Made by a program: the position numbers and the translations under genes. Source: Hybos culiciformis (taxonomy: Eukaryota > Arthropoda > Insecta > Diptera > Hybotidae). From it: 64,000 nt of DNA. The notes beneath the pieces are model-generated. The model was given only the letters and a program-made list of their open reading frames with translations. It was not told the origin of the DNA and made no database searches. This document shows, one piece after another, positions 31,040 to 43,012 of this stretch. Within the stretch, counting starts at the first letter, position 1. Every line of letters starts with the position of its first letter. The stretch lies in the NCBI GenBank assembly GCA_964007475.1, contig OZ023274.1:58548076-58612075 (forward strand), read 5' to 3'.

Positions 31040-31319
31040 TCAAAAATCCAACGAATCACCTTTTCTTTTTTTGAATTTCATGGCTTAGGTTTAGGTTTTA
31101 GTTTCTTTTTTTAGTTTTAATTTTCATTAGTTTTGTTAATATATTGTTTTTTATTTTATTTTATTTTTTTTTAAATCATTGCTATCCATTTGAATTATTT
31201 CTTTAGCTTACTTATATAATAATTAACTTTATGTAAATTACATGTAGCTTGTAATTAGTTTTTATAACTGTTAGCTACTTAATGAATAAATAAATAAAAA
31301 TAAAATAAATAAATAAACA

Positions 31320-31732
31320 CTACTCCATCGACAACCCACAACTATTGTCCTTTTGAATTAGTGTTCGCCAAGAATCCACCTACATTCGACTTTTTAGAAA
31401 GCGCAAATGTAGACCCTTTGTACAATTTGGATTCCTATCAAAAAGAGGTAAAATATCGATTGCAAGTCTCCCAAAATAGAGCGCAAAACTTAGTGCAAAA
31501 ATCTAAAGTTGATACAAAAAAATTTTATGATAGTAGTTCAAGACCCGCAAATTTCAAATTAAATGATAAAGTTCTTTTAAATGTAACAGATGGTGTAAGG
31601 CATAAGTTAGATCCGTTTTTTAAAGGACCCTTCACCATAATAAAAATTGAAGATACAAATTGCACGATAGTTGATGAGAATAATAAAACTCAAACTGTGC
31701 ACAAAAATCGTCTAAAATTGTTCCATCAATAA
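31320..31732 (+). pseudogene. 3' remainder of gypsy A integrase
   Basis: Continues the pol frame beyond the LINE: NYCPFELVFAKNPPTFDF and the basic C-terminal domain ending KNRLKLFHQ, TAA 31730-31732. It aligns with 39720-40124 in element B. Separated from its catalytic part by 4.5 kb, it cannot be made as one protein unless the LINE is removed. Confidence 0.9.
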
Positions 31733-32715
31733 AAAAAAAAAAAAATATTCTAATGTAAAATATGTACAAAAATTTTGCTATAAGGTATGTGTGTGTGTGT
31801 GGATATCCATATGATAATCTTATATTAAGTCTATTTTTAGGGAAAAACATTTTTTTAATATTGATGCTAAATATTAGGTTTAATTTTTATCCTTTCATAT
31901 TTTTTTTTTAACTATTTTTTTTTGAGATAATTTAAAAATAAAAACAAATAGCACTACGTAAAACTTATTATAGTTCATGTTCAGAAAAAAAATTAACAAG
32001 AAAAAGAAAAACATATTTTTTTTTACAAATAATAAATAATTATTTTGTATATACATAAGTTAGACATAATTTAGAAATTATTTTTCTACTTCCATTAAGA
32101 AATATGTATAAATTCTTTTGAAAATATAATAATAATATTTAAGCTTGAAACTATAAGAAAATCACATTAGAAAAAAAAAACAAAAAAAAATTTTGAAAAA
32201 TAAAAACAAAAAAAAAATACCTTTTTTATAGCTACATACTAAGAAAAATATATCATTTACGAAAATTTTAATAATGACGTAATTAAATAATTAATGCATA
32301 TATAAAACTTTATAATATAGTACAAATTGTATTTTGGTTATTTACTAATTAATGCAAATTTAATTTTTATAAAACTTTATAACATAGTACAAATTTTATT
32401 TTGTCCATTTTGTAATTAATGGAAATTTAATTTTTTTTTATAGAAAACTTTTAATATAATACAAATTTTTTCTAAATAATAATAAGGTAACTTTTATAAA
32501 AATAAGAGAAAAAGAAACAAATTTGTTTAGTGTTAAGGAAAAATATTATTTTTAGGTAAACAATTTTTCTCAAAAATATAGATACATTTCATATTTCTAA
32601 ATAAACATATTAATTTTCTTTTATACAACGAAATTTTGTAATAAAAGATAGAGAAAGAAACATAGAAAATTTTAAATACGGCAACTTTTTAGAATGTCCT
32701 AAAGTCCATTCTTCT
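31733..32715 (+). other. 3' noncoding region of gypsy A
   Basis: About 1 kb, very A/T-rich, with no env gene. Three degenerate ~90-bp tandem units containing TAAAACTTTATAATATAGTACAAATT-like sequence run from about 32290 to 32470. The first ~30 bases are shared with element B after its stop. Confidence 0.7.
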
Positions 32716-32727
32716 AAAGGGGGTAGG
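32716..32727 (+). promoter_or_regulatory. polypurine tract of gypsy A
   Basis: AAAGGGGGTAGG directly before TGTGGTAC, the inferred start of the 3' LTR. Confidence 0.75.
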
Positions 32728-33255
32728 TGTGGTACATTTGTACCGAATATTACATACTTACCTTTCACACCCAGTATTTTGTACATGTTGCAGCAAAACG
32801 CAACTGTACTTAAAATTCTAAATAAGTCTCAAATTAAAAACCCAAAAATGTCCAAGTATAAAAACTTGACTTTAATTTATTTTCTAATGATAAAATATGT
32901 TTGCATAAACATATTTTATCATTATTATCTGTCCTAATATATTTAATTCAAGTGGATCTCAGATAACAAGCCAAATATTTTCCCACACACGATTTCTATG
33001 GAATGCACTTGTGCATACCAATACACCCACTAAAATTCTCTTAAATATTTCGTCGTCATTCCATTCCATTATGTTTCTCTCTTTATGATCTATGCATGCA
33101 ATTTGCATGCATAGAAAAAGATAATATAAATTAATTAGGATAATTAATGAGAGCTCATTAATAGTTTAATTTTCAGTCAATAAAGTTGTGTCTTCCTAAA
33201 TAAGTATATTGTGTTTTATTTAAAATATAAAAAGATAGCAACCAACCATGCTACA
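32728..33255 (+). repeat. 3' LTR of gypsy A
   Basis: About 528 bp from TGTGGTACATTTGTACC to ...CATGCTACA, with AATAAAG near 33179. The start is fixed by the polypurine tract. The end is less sure, because it meets element B inside a gene 4-like remnant without a recognisable primer site or target duplication. It contains three perfect hairpins: 32885-32924 (18-base stem, GCAT loop), 33090-33114 and 33143-33162. No 5' partner LTR was found upstream of gag A. Confidence 0.65.
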
Positions 33256-33256
33256 A

Positions 33257-33358
33257 CTGTCGGTATTGTCAACGGCGTATAAAATTTACAAAATGTGGCA
33301 CAGTGCCACGAAAAAGAAATATTTCAATAAGGGTCAGTCTATGGTCACATTGGCGTAG
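33257..33358 (+). pseudogene. remnant of the N-myristoyl/membrane protein gene at gypsy B
   Basis: Thirty-three codons and a stop (LSVLSTAYKIYKMWHSATKK..., ending MVTLA) match the C-terminal half of cassette gene 4, with several substitutions, many silent or conservative. There is no ATG. It shows that this gene normally stands upstream of this gypsy family's leader. Confidence 0.85.
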
Positions 33359-35257
33359 ACCCCTTATTGGAACAATAACAAAAGAATTTTCCATCAAAAA
33401 AATAAAAACAGAAAAAGTGAGAAAAATAAATTTTTTTAACTCAAAAATTAAAAAAAAAAAAAACAAACAAATAACTTGAAAATAAAAATCCCAAATTCAA
33501 AAAAAAAATAAAATATAAAATAAAAAGATATTTTGAAAAAAACACAGAAAAATAAAACAAAAAAAATTTTAAAGAGAAAGAAAGTTTAGTAATAATCAAT
33601 AAATAAAAATAAAAATTAATTAATTGATGCAACAGTCAACTTTCAACATCACCATCATTCAACAATCAACAAAAGCGAGCATCTAGGTCAACACCAGCAA
33701 AGTATCCAGATATTGGTTTCAACAGGGAAGTAAATTGCGTCAAGTAGTGAGTAGTTTTTGTTTTTTTACGTCATTATTTTAATTTGCCTCAATTCAAAAC
33801 GATTTGCAATATAATCGATAATCAATCTATTTCGAAAAAAATAATTTTATTTTGGGCAGAAAATTTTTCTCATAAATAAATATCGTAAATGATAAGACTT
33901 ATTTAAAATAAAGAAAAAATATTAGTAATATTAAAAACAAAAATATTAGTGAATTTTAAAAAAGAAAAAATTATTATGGAATAAGTTTTTCCAAATTACG
34001 TAAAATATTCAACAAAAAAAATAATTGATTCGGTTTTTTCCAATAAATAGAATTAATATGAAATTGATCATCAAAAAAAAAGAATAAAAAGGAGCGACAG
34101 CCAAAATTTTTTTTGGTTTGAAAAAATCCTTCGTTTATAAATTATAGTTGTTGGCAAATCGAAAAGGATTTGCTATTCTTGGTTTATTTTTTTGAAAACT
34201 TGAGATATTATTTAATAAAAGAAAATATTAAGGAAAATTAATTACATCTATATTTTTATATAACTATATACAACAAAAAAATTTTATCTAACTACTTTAC
34301 ACAATATTATCATATTATATTCGTATATCGTTAAATTTTATTTCAGCGAATTATTAATTGGCGCAAGCCTCGCCCCAATCAAATCGCAAAAATTTTTTTT
34401 CTCGACATATTTAAATTTTTTATTGAAAAAAATTAAATTCAACCAAATCGAAATTTTTTTTTTGGATTGAAATGTGTTTTTGGATTTTATATTTGTAAAA
34501 AAAAAATATAAAAATTGAAAGAAAACAATAATCGTGCACATTAATTGAAAAAATCGATTTCGTTTTAATTTCTCAATACATAATTTGAGGATTAATTATT
34601 ACTGTATAGATCGTTAAATAATTTTTATTAAGTACAAAATTATTGTACAAAATTTAATTATTTTCAAATAAATTTTCAGCTATTGCATTATTAAGGTGGC
34701 GACAGGCCTCGCCCTAAACTCATGGCCAATTTTTTTTTTTTTTTGAAACGACCAAATCACTTTAGTCACAAAACACAAAAACCAAATCACTTAAGTCACA
34801 AAACACAAAACGACCAAATCACTTAAGTCACAAAACACAAAAAGACCAAATCACTTTAGTCACAAAACACAAAAACCAAATCACTTAAGTCACAAAACAC
34901 AAAAAGACCAAATCACTCAAGTCACAAAAAAATATAATTAAATAAATAGGAATAAAATTACTTTTTCGTAAGTCAAGGTCAATGACAATAACACATGTTT
35001 TGTTGATATCATTTTTTTTTTCTTAAAAAAAAAAAAAAAAAAAAAAAATTTATTTATATAATCTGCAGAACGTATGTGGCATAGTGAATGAATTAATAAG
35101 AAAAGAATAAAATAGGTAAATCTTTTTTGAACTATAAACTTTTTTTTCCCATATAAACACGACTAGGAAACAATAGTTTCCCTTTTGGAATTTTTTTTTG
35201 GAAATTACATTAATAAAACTTTTATAGTATCTGGTACTTCACTCTGAGTATCATTTA
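33359..35257 (+). other. 5' leader of gypsy B
   Basis: A/T-rich leader parallel to 19707-22031, lacking cassette gene 5. Shared blocks: TCAAGTAGTGAGT (33741-33753), TTACGTCATTATTTTAA, GC stem-loops at 34360-34374 and 34698-34713, and the TATCATTTAATG before gag. No credible gene. Confidence 0.7.
34750..34930. repeat. CCAAATCACTTAAGTCACAAAACACAAAA tandem repeat
   Basis: About seven units of 26-29 bp, such as GACCAAATCACTTTAGTCAC followed by AAAACACAAAA. They are absent from the leader of gypsy A, so they expanded in B only. Confidence 0.9.
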
Positions 35258-36740
35258 ATGTCATTTAGTGTAGCTTACAGAAATTTTATCAAAGTTCACA
35301 AAGACACGTTTGACAAAAGTTTCAAATGTATTAACATATCTAAACCTCCAAGTGGGCAAACAAGGGAAAAACACCTTAGAATTCTAATTGAAGAATACAA
35401 TAGAATTCTTTCTATATTGCGCGAGTTTGAGGAAAATTTCCCAGGAAATAAGAATAATTTAACCTTTTATGAACGGTTAAACGCGAAAATACTTAAAGTT
35501 TTCCATTTGTTGAGGGTGCCGTTTAAGCGCGAATTAAAATCGTATAAACTTTGAGGAGGAAGATAACGCGAACCAATCAGTTAATAGTTCAGAAACAACT
35601 ACTGAGGAGGATAAACAACTAGACATATCGGATATATTTGAAACTGAAGAAAAGTCTGAACATAACAATAATAGTAATACAGACTACTACGACGACACAC
35701 AGTCACAAAACTCACACGGTACAGATTAAGAAGAAGATAAAGCTGAAAACGACGACGTACAATCCCAAAGCTCTCAAATTTCAGATACAGAAGAAATAAA
35801 ACTAGAAAATTTAAATATGGCAAACGCGGAAAGGGAATTTTGTTCATACGCGGTACAGGTCATTCCGAAATTTGACGGCGCGGCGGAAAGTTTGACAGCC
35901 TTTATAGATGCGATAGAATTGGTGAATAGACAGGTCGGAGATCACGGACAAGCTTTAATCGCGATAATAAAAACAAAGCTGCAAGGGACGGCGCGAAATC
36001 TTATTACAAACGAGGATACAGTCCCAGCGATAATTAATGCGCTGCGATTAAAAATCAAGCATGAGTCGACGGATGTCATTATGGCGAAAATTTTTAATAC
36101 AAAACAAAATTCAAAAACGGCAAACGCGTATGCCACTGAAATTGAGACATTGACAAAACAACTGGAGAACGCACATATTATGGAGGGGATAAATCCCACG
36201 AACGCGTCGATTCTCGCAACAAAAACGGCTCGGCAATCTTTTATTCAGAATGCGTCCAGCGAAAGACTTAGACTGTTAATGGAGGCTACTCCACCCGAAA
36301 GCCTCAACGAAATTACTGCTAGATTTTTGAGCGCTAGTGCGCAACAACCAGCTCAAAACAACGTCTTGTACTATAAACAAAACAGGGCAGGCAACAACAG
36401 AGTTCACAACAACAACAGACAATATCGGCCTAATAATAATAATAACAATTTTAGAAATTTTAATTTTAACAATAATAGAAATTATAATAATAATTACAGA
36501 AATAATAGATTCAATAATAACGACTACGACGATAATAACAGACGCCCAAATAATTTCAGAAATAATAACAATTTTGCTAACTACAGACCCTATAACAATT
36601 TCGACAACTACAGACCTAATAACAATTTCAATAACAATAATAATTTTAATAACAATAATAGACAAAATTATAATAACAGACCGAACAATAGAAATGATAG
36701 GCAAAATCAGCCAAATAACAGAAACGTGCGCAATATTCGT
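35258..36740 (+). pseudogene. gag: broken gag of gypsy B
   Basis: Homologous to gag A. The first 98 residues are open to 35554, where a small deletion (AAAATCGTATAAACTTTGAGG) shifts the frame, and a stop follows in the acidic part. The core restarts at ATG 35817 and continues through the Asn/Arg-rich tail. Near 36735 a deletion of about 376 bp relative to A removes the gag end, the gag-pol overlap and the protease active site, and fuses the remnants. Confidence 0.9.
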
Positions 36741-39700
36741 ATTGCCCATCAGTTTGAAATAGTCGACACAAGTTTGCCTATACCTACGGATGGTATAATA
36801 GGGATGGACTTTTTAAAAAAATATAATTGTTTATTAGATTTTAACAAAAATACTGACCAAATAATTCTTAGACCTGCGATTACCCTGAACATTTGTCGTT
36901 TATTCTACAAGACTCACTAACTCCAAACTTTTTATCTTTACCCGCAAGAGCAGAAGTTCTTCGTAAAATTTTAATAGCAAACGTAAACCCAGACGAGAAT
37001 GAGGTAATAATTCCTAATCAAGAGATAGCCCCAGGGGTATTCATACCAAATTCCTTAATTTCAAAATCCTCCCCATACGTAAATGTTTTAAATACCAATT
37101 CTCACAATATTTTTTTAGACAATCCTCAAATTCAAACGGAAAAATTTTCAGACTATGAAATCCATAGATCTACAGGTTCAAACGAACACGTAAAGCAGAC
37201 ATTTTAGACAAATTATCCAAAAACTTTCCAAATTTTATAAAAGACAAACTGACAAATCTATGTACTGAATATATCGAGATCTTTTTACCCGAGACAGAGA
37301 AAATTACCTTCAATAATTTTTATCAGCAAAAACTCCGTCTTAACGACGAAACGCCGGTTTACACCAAAAATTACCGTGTACCCCATACTCATAAAGAGAT
37401 AATAAGTAAAGAAGTAGAAAAACTTCAGGAACATGACATTATTGAACCTTCCGCTTCGGAATATAATAGCCCAGTGCTATTGGTTCCTAAAAAATCATTA
37501 CCTGGCAGCAAAGACAAACGCTGGAGACTGGTAATAGACTTCCGACAAGTCAACAAAAAGTTAATTGCCGATAAATATCCCTTGCCTAGAATTGATGACA
37601 TCCTAGATCAATTGGGCAGAGCCAAATATTTTTCAAGTTTAGACCTTACACAAGGTTTCCTTCAAGTAGAACTCGACGAAAATTCACGGGACATAACTTC
37701 CTTTTCCACCGAAAACAGCTCTTTTCGGTTCAAACGCTTCTCTTTTGGCCTTAAAATAGCCCCAAATTCATTTCAAAGAATGATGTCCATGGCCTTTTCA
37801 GGTTTAACACGCTCAAAAGCTTTCCTATACATGGATGATCTGATTAATATTGGTTGTTCGGAAAACCATATGTTAAAAAATCTTGAAGAAGTTTTCTCCA
37901 TTTGTCGAGATGTAAATCTCAAACTTCACCCCGACAAGTGTCGATTTTTCCAACATGACGTGACTTTCTTAGGGCATAAATGCACAGACCACGGAATACT
38001 ACCTGACGACTCAAAATTTTACAAAATTGTAAATTATCCTAGACCGCACGACGCCGACTCAGCAAGAAGATTTGTGGCTCTCGTAAACTATTATAGACGC
38101 TTCGTACCAAGATTCGCGGAGTATTCATATCACTTAACTCGGTTGACACGGAAAAATGTACCATTTTTATGGACGGATTTATGCGAAAAATCTTTTCAAT
38201 ATTTAAGAAATTCTCTTTTAAAACCGCCAATTTTACAATATCCTAATTTTGATAGACCTTTTTGCATCACTACTGATGCTAGTAAAATCTCATGTGGCGC
38301 AATTCTAAGCCAGGAAGGTGGCGGCCTTCAGTTACCTATCGCATTCGCTTCAAGAACATTCACCAAAGGTGAACAAAATAAATCCGTTATTGAGCAAGAA
38401 CTTGCCGCTATTCATTGGGCAATAAATTTCTTCAAGCCATACGTGTACGGAAAACACTTCTTAGTAAAGACCGATCATAGACCTCTTTCCTATTTATTCT
38501 CTATGAAAAATCCATCTTCTAAATTAACTCGTATGAGATTGGATCTCGAAGAGTTTGACTTTACGATTGAATACATTAAAGGTAAAGACAATAACGGAGC
38601 TGACGCGCTATCTAGGATTGACTTTGAAGACATAAAAAATCTACAGGATAATAAAATTTTGAAAATGACAACTCGCGCCGACTCGCGTAAAATTAATAAT
38701 GAAAATAAGCAACCCAAAACCAGCCGTGACAATACAACCTTATTGATACCAAAAATATATGAATGTACTGATATTCGTGAAACTAAAAATTTTATCTGCT
38801 TGTTATTTAGTTTAGATAAGTCTAAACTAATTTTAAAATATAAAAATAAAATAATTATGAGCATATGCATGAAAGAATACATTGCTAATGGGAAGCTCGA
38901 TTTAGATCAGCTTCTTTCAAGGCTAGATAAAGAGGCCGGCAATCGTAAAATTTTAAAGTTACAATTATCAATGAATGATGAAATATTTCATTTAATACGG
39001 ATCCAAGAATTTAAGAAAATTGCGGAATTAAGAATTAAAAATATCAGTATAGCGCTAACTGCGAAAATTATAAAAATTTATGATAATGAAGAAAAATTGA
39101 AAATAATAAATAAATTTCACGACGACCCTATTCAAGGAGGTCATACAGGTATCATGAGGACTTTAACAAAAATTAGACAAAAATTTCACTGGACTAACAT
39201 GACAAAGGATGTTATTAAGTATATTAAGAAATGCGAAAGTTGTCAAAAGAATAAAGCTAGCACTAATAATAAAGAACAACTTGTTATAACTCCTACGCCG
39301 CAGAAAGCCTTTGATATTGTCATAGTAGACACGGTAGGCCCTTTACCAAGATCTTTAAGCGGTAATGAGTACGCTTTAACAATGATATGCGACCTAACAA
39401 AATACTTAGTAACAGTCCCTATTCCTGAGAAAACAGCTAAAACAATTGCTAAGGCAATGGTGGACAATTTTATATTAGTATACGGCGCCATGAAACAAAT
39501 AAGAACAGTACGGAATATAAAAATGAGACTTTAAAAGAATTAGCAATACTACTAAATATTGAACACAAAATGTCGACGGCATACCACCATCAGACCCTCG
39601 GAACGATCGAGCGAAGCCATCGAACATTAAACGAGTACTTACGCTCATTTATTAATACAAATAAGACAAATTGGGACGAATATCTCAAATATTTTACCTA

Positions 39701-40124
39701 CTGCTTTAACACTACTCCTTCTACAACGCACAATTATTGTCCGTTTGAATTAGTGTTCGCAAAGAATCCACCAACATTTGATTTTTTGGATAACGCAAAT
39801 GTAGATCCTTTATACAATCTGAAATCTTATCAAAAAGAGGTAAAAAATCGCTTGCAAGTCTCCCAGAATAGAGCGCAAAATTTGGTTCAAAAATCTAAAA
39901 TAAGTACAAAAAATTTTTATGATAGTAGTTCAAAACCAGCAAATTTTAAGTTATTTGACAAAGTTCTTTTAAATGTAACAGAAGGTGCAAGGCATAAGTT
40001 AGATCCTCTTTTTAAAGGACCCTTCACCATAATAAAAATTGAAGATACAAATTGCACGGTTAGCGATGAGAATAATAAAACTCAAACTGTGCATAAAAAT
40101 CGACTAAAGTTGTCCCATCAATAG
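36741..40124 (+). pseudogene. pol: broken pol of gypsy B
   Basis: Roughly 90 percent or more similar to pol A by eye, but with several lesions. The protease DTGAD region is gone. One-base losses near 36878 and 37180 shift the frame. RT (YMDD kept), RNase H and integrase finger are open from about 37190 to 39534. An 8-base deletion near 39509 removes the second integrase Asp region (RTDLG) and shifts the frame; the last part runs 39570-40124. Unlike A, no LINE is present, so B supplies the undisturbed target for that insertion. Confidence 0.92.
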
Positions 40125-40455
40125 GAGAAAATTTACATGTAAAATATGTACAAAAGTTTATTACTAGGTAAACATTTTTACAATAGAAAATTAAAGTAGT
40201 TTAAACTTGTTAAATTTGTGAATTTGCTTTTAACTTTTTTTGAAGACTAAGCGTCTTTTTACGATAAGAATTTTATTCTGAAATTTAATATATGTTTTTG
40301 GATAAAGTCTTTTCTTTGTTCTCATAATAATTGCATTTGTAATTGTAAATAGAAAAATAATTGTACAGTACATTAAATTTATTATAGAAAATAAATGTTC
40401 ACTTTCAATTAAACTCTCATGGCGTTCGGTCATTTCTTATGTTAAAAAACATAAG
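40125..40455 (+). repeat. end of gypsy B and probable BEL/Pao LTR
   Basis: The first ~40 bases resemble the gypsy A 3' region (ATGTAAAATATGTACAAAA). Somewhere between 40165 and 40210 a BEL/Pao LTR probably starts; its end would be near 40451 (AAAAAACA), before the primer site. The LTR start is not resolved, and gypsy B has no visible 3' LTR. Confidence 0.45.
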
Positions 40456-40470
40456 TGGTCCTTCGAAAGC
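40456..40470 (+). promoter_or_regulatory. BEL/Pao primer binding site
   Basis: TGGTCCTTCGAAAGC matches the TGGTCCTTCGA start of the primer site common to BEL/Pao elements. A BEL-type gag fragment follows at 41018. Confidence 0.65.
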
Positions 40471-41017
40471 AAAAAAAAAAAACCTACCTAGAGAAATACA
40501 GTAAAGTAAAAAAAAATAAAGTTATTTTAAAATATAATTGTTTAAAGAATTGTGAAAGTTATTATTTGAAAAAGTGATTTTCGAGTTGAAAAATTAAGCA
40601 AATCATTTTTTTTTGTTTCAAGAAATTGAAAATTTTACAAAAAACAAAACTTTGAAAAAAAAAAAACAGAATTTTCATTTAAAAAAAAAAAACAAACAAC
40701 AAACAGTGAAGTGCGTAAAAAAAAAAAAAAAAAAAATTTATTAACTTAAAATTTTGGTTTAAAAAAATTTTTTTTGGTGTAACGTAAAAACATTTTTGAG
40801 AATTTTAAAATTTTTTTTTGGTAAACTCTGACATTAACATTTCAAAAAAAAAAAAGAAAAACAGTGTAAAAAAAAAAAGAAACAAGAAAATCTAAGACTG
40901 AAGTGTGAAAAATTCAAAAAGCATAAATTGTGTTTGGCGGTTTTCATCTCAACAATTTTCAAACAGACAGTTTTTTTTTTTTTTACCTTTTCATTTTTTT
41001 ATTAATTACCAAATAAA
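40471..41017 (+). other. BEL/Pao leader
   Basis: A- and T-run-rich leader between primer site and gag, with no gene seen. Confidence 0.6.
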
Positions 41018-42100
41018 ATGGAAGCATTAATTGATGAACTAATTCAAAACGCTGATATATTGCGTAAAGCAAGTAAAGCAAAAGAAAACTACGGTAAAGA
41101 TAGCGAATCGCGGAAAAACAAAAAATATTTTGAAAATCGGATTTCAAAACTTCAATCGATTTGGGACGAAATTAAAAGATTAGACGCGGAAATTCAAAAG
41201 TATAAAAACGAAAACGCAGAACATAAATATTTCGTAGATAAATATTTTCATAAAATCTAAAAAACATATTTGTGCTTATTAAACGAATTTAATACAAAAA
41301 TTAATGATTTAAACCAAATCGAAAAAGCGGAAAGCGAAGAGCGAGCCAAAGCACTAGAAGCGTTACGCGAGGCTAAAGTGCTAGAAGTAGCCAAACAAGC
41401 TGAACTTTTGAATGCAAAAAAAAATAGGGAAACATTACAAAAAAAGCTTCAAAAATCTAGTAGCGAGCAAACGTCCACTGAGAATAAAACTGAAAGTATT
41501 CCGGATCATAGCGATGATTTGAAAAATGAGTTTGCCGGGCTGAATTTCGAAAATGAATCCATAAAAGCTCAACGCGAAATAACTCGGTTATGCAAACGGT
41601 TCGTTCGGGGAAACGAGCGTGAAAACATTTTTGCTATTTCTGAAATTCAAGCGCAACAAAAAATGAAAACATTAGAAAAATATTTCGAATCGATAACAAA
41701 ACTACATTTAGAAATAGTCAGAAATTTCGGTGAAGAAATTGAAGAGTACATAAACAGCAATGTTTACGAAAATATTGAAATTGATTACAGCAATGCTATG
41801 GTTCGATTACAAGAAGGCATTGCAAACAGTAAAACATCTTCGAAAAATTTAAGCTTACCTAAAACCAAAAATAATATATATCAAGATTTGAAACTCAAAA
41901 AAAAAAAATGTGCTGCTTATTGTATCCAAAACAACAACAAAAAACATCCAGACGCACGTATTAAAAACACAAATACGCCCAGCCCGGGCAAAAGTTTAAT
42001 GCCACCCTGTGTGCCCGGTGCTTATTTTTGTAAACAATGGAAAGTTTTGTCAAAAAAACCAAAATACAAAAATAATTGTTTTTCAGTTTTTAAATTTTAA
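41018..42100 (+). pseudogene. broken BEL/Pao gag
   Basis: The N-terminal part (MEALIDELIQNADILRKA..., with helical WDEIKRLDAEI) is the usual start of BEL/Pao gag polyproteins. An in-frame TAA at 41258-41260 interrupts it, and the same frame then continues to 42100 (ESITKLHLEIVRNFGEEIEEYI...). From about 41890 the sequence no longer looks like gag. No protease, RT or integrase of this element follows, so it is a truncated 5' end. Confidence 0.7.
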
Positions 42101-43012
42101 ATTATTAATAAATTAAATATTTTTTTCTAATTTTCTTATAAATAAGTTTTGTGAAATTATTTAAATTAATTTTTTTTTCACTTTTAAATTATTAATTAAT
42201 TAAATATTTTTTTCAATATTAAAATTTAAAAAAAATAATGGTTTATCATTGTATCGTGCCAAATTGCAAATCGCGGAAGGACTCTAAAATAACCAAATAT
42301 AGAGTTCCCAAATGTAGAGTTCCCAAAGGAAGGAATGGGAAAATGCCATCCCATTGAAAAAATTTCCTCCAATGTTCGCTGTTTGTGCTCTTTACTTCGA
42401 GTCAATTTATTTAAAAACAGAACTCTTCAAACAATTTAAAGACACCATCGATTATGGGGTAAATTTTTTTTTTTTTTAGTTTACATTTTCTTTAAATAAT
42501 TAATAAATTTTTTTATTGTAGTTCGGTAATAAACGAAATCGTCTGATGCCTGGAGCAGTCCCGACGATTTTCGACGAATCCAATAGCGATAGTGAGGCTT
42601 CGGCGGATGATGAAATTTTTATCAATTTCCCAGGAAGTGAGATTGATCAAAATGCTCAACGTTTTCAAAATGAAATCTCTTCCATTAACGAGAATTTTGA
42701 TTCAGGTAAATATATCCTAAATTAACAATTATGTAGCCATTTGAAACTTTTTCAGATAACTTTTGGTTCTACGCAATACTTTTCGTTAATTTTAGCTTGG
42801 CTCCTCTGGAAAAGTCACTCTTAACTTATTATAACATACTTGGTAGTTACTTGATTAAAAACGCCCTTTTTTTGTTAATGTATTTATATATATATATATT
42901 TTCTTTTAATTTAAGATTCATCTGGAATTCTATCAATTCATGAGTTAAGTGAAGCAGAGGAATCAGTTGCTCAGAATGACGAATTGGAAATTAATGAAAA
43001 CGTTGTTACAGG

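Larger units (their letters stand above)
26816..31315 (+). mobile_element. non-LTR retrotransposon (LINE) inside gypsy A integrase
   Basis: About 4.5 kb with two open reading frames and a TAAATAAATAAAAATAAA-type tail at 31280-31316. Comparison with element B (39700-39730) shows the break lies between ...TACTG and CACTACTCC, with about six bases of target missing rather than duplicated. I therefore see no target-site duplication. Both ORFs look open, so the insertion is young. The family is jockey/CR1-like, and I cannot decide between them. Confidence 0.9.
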
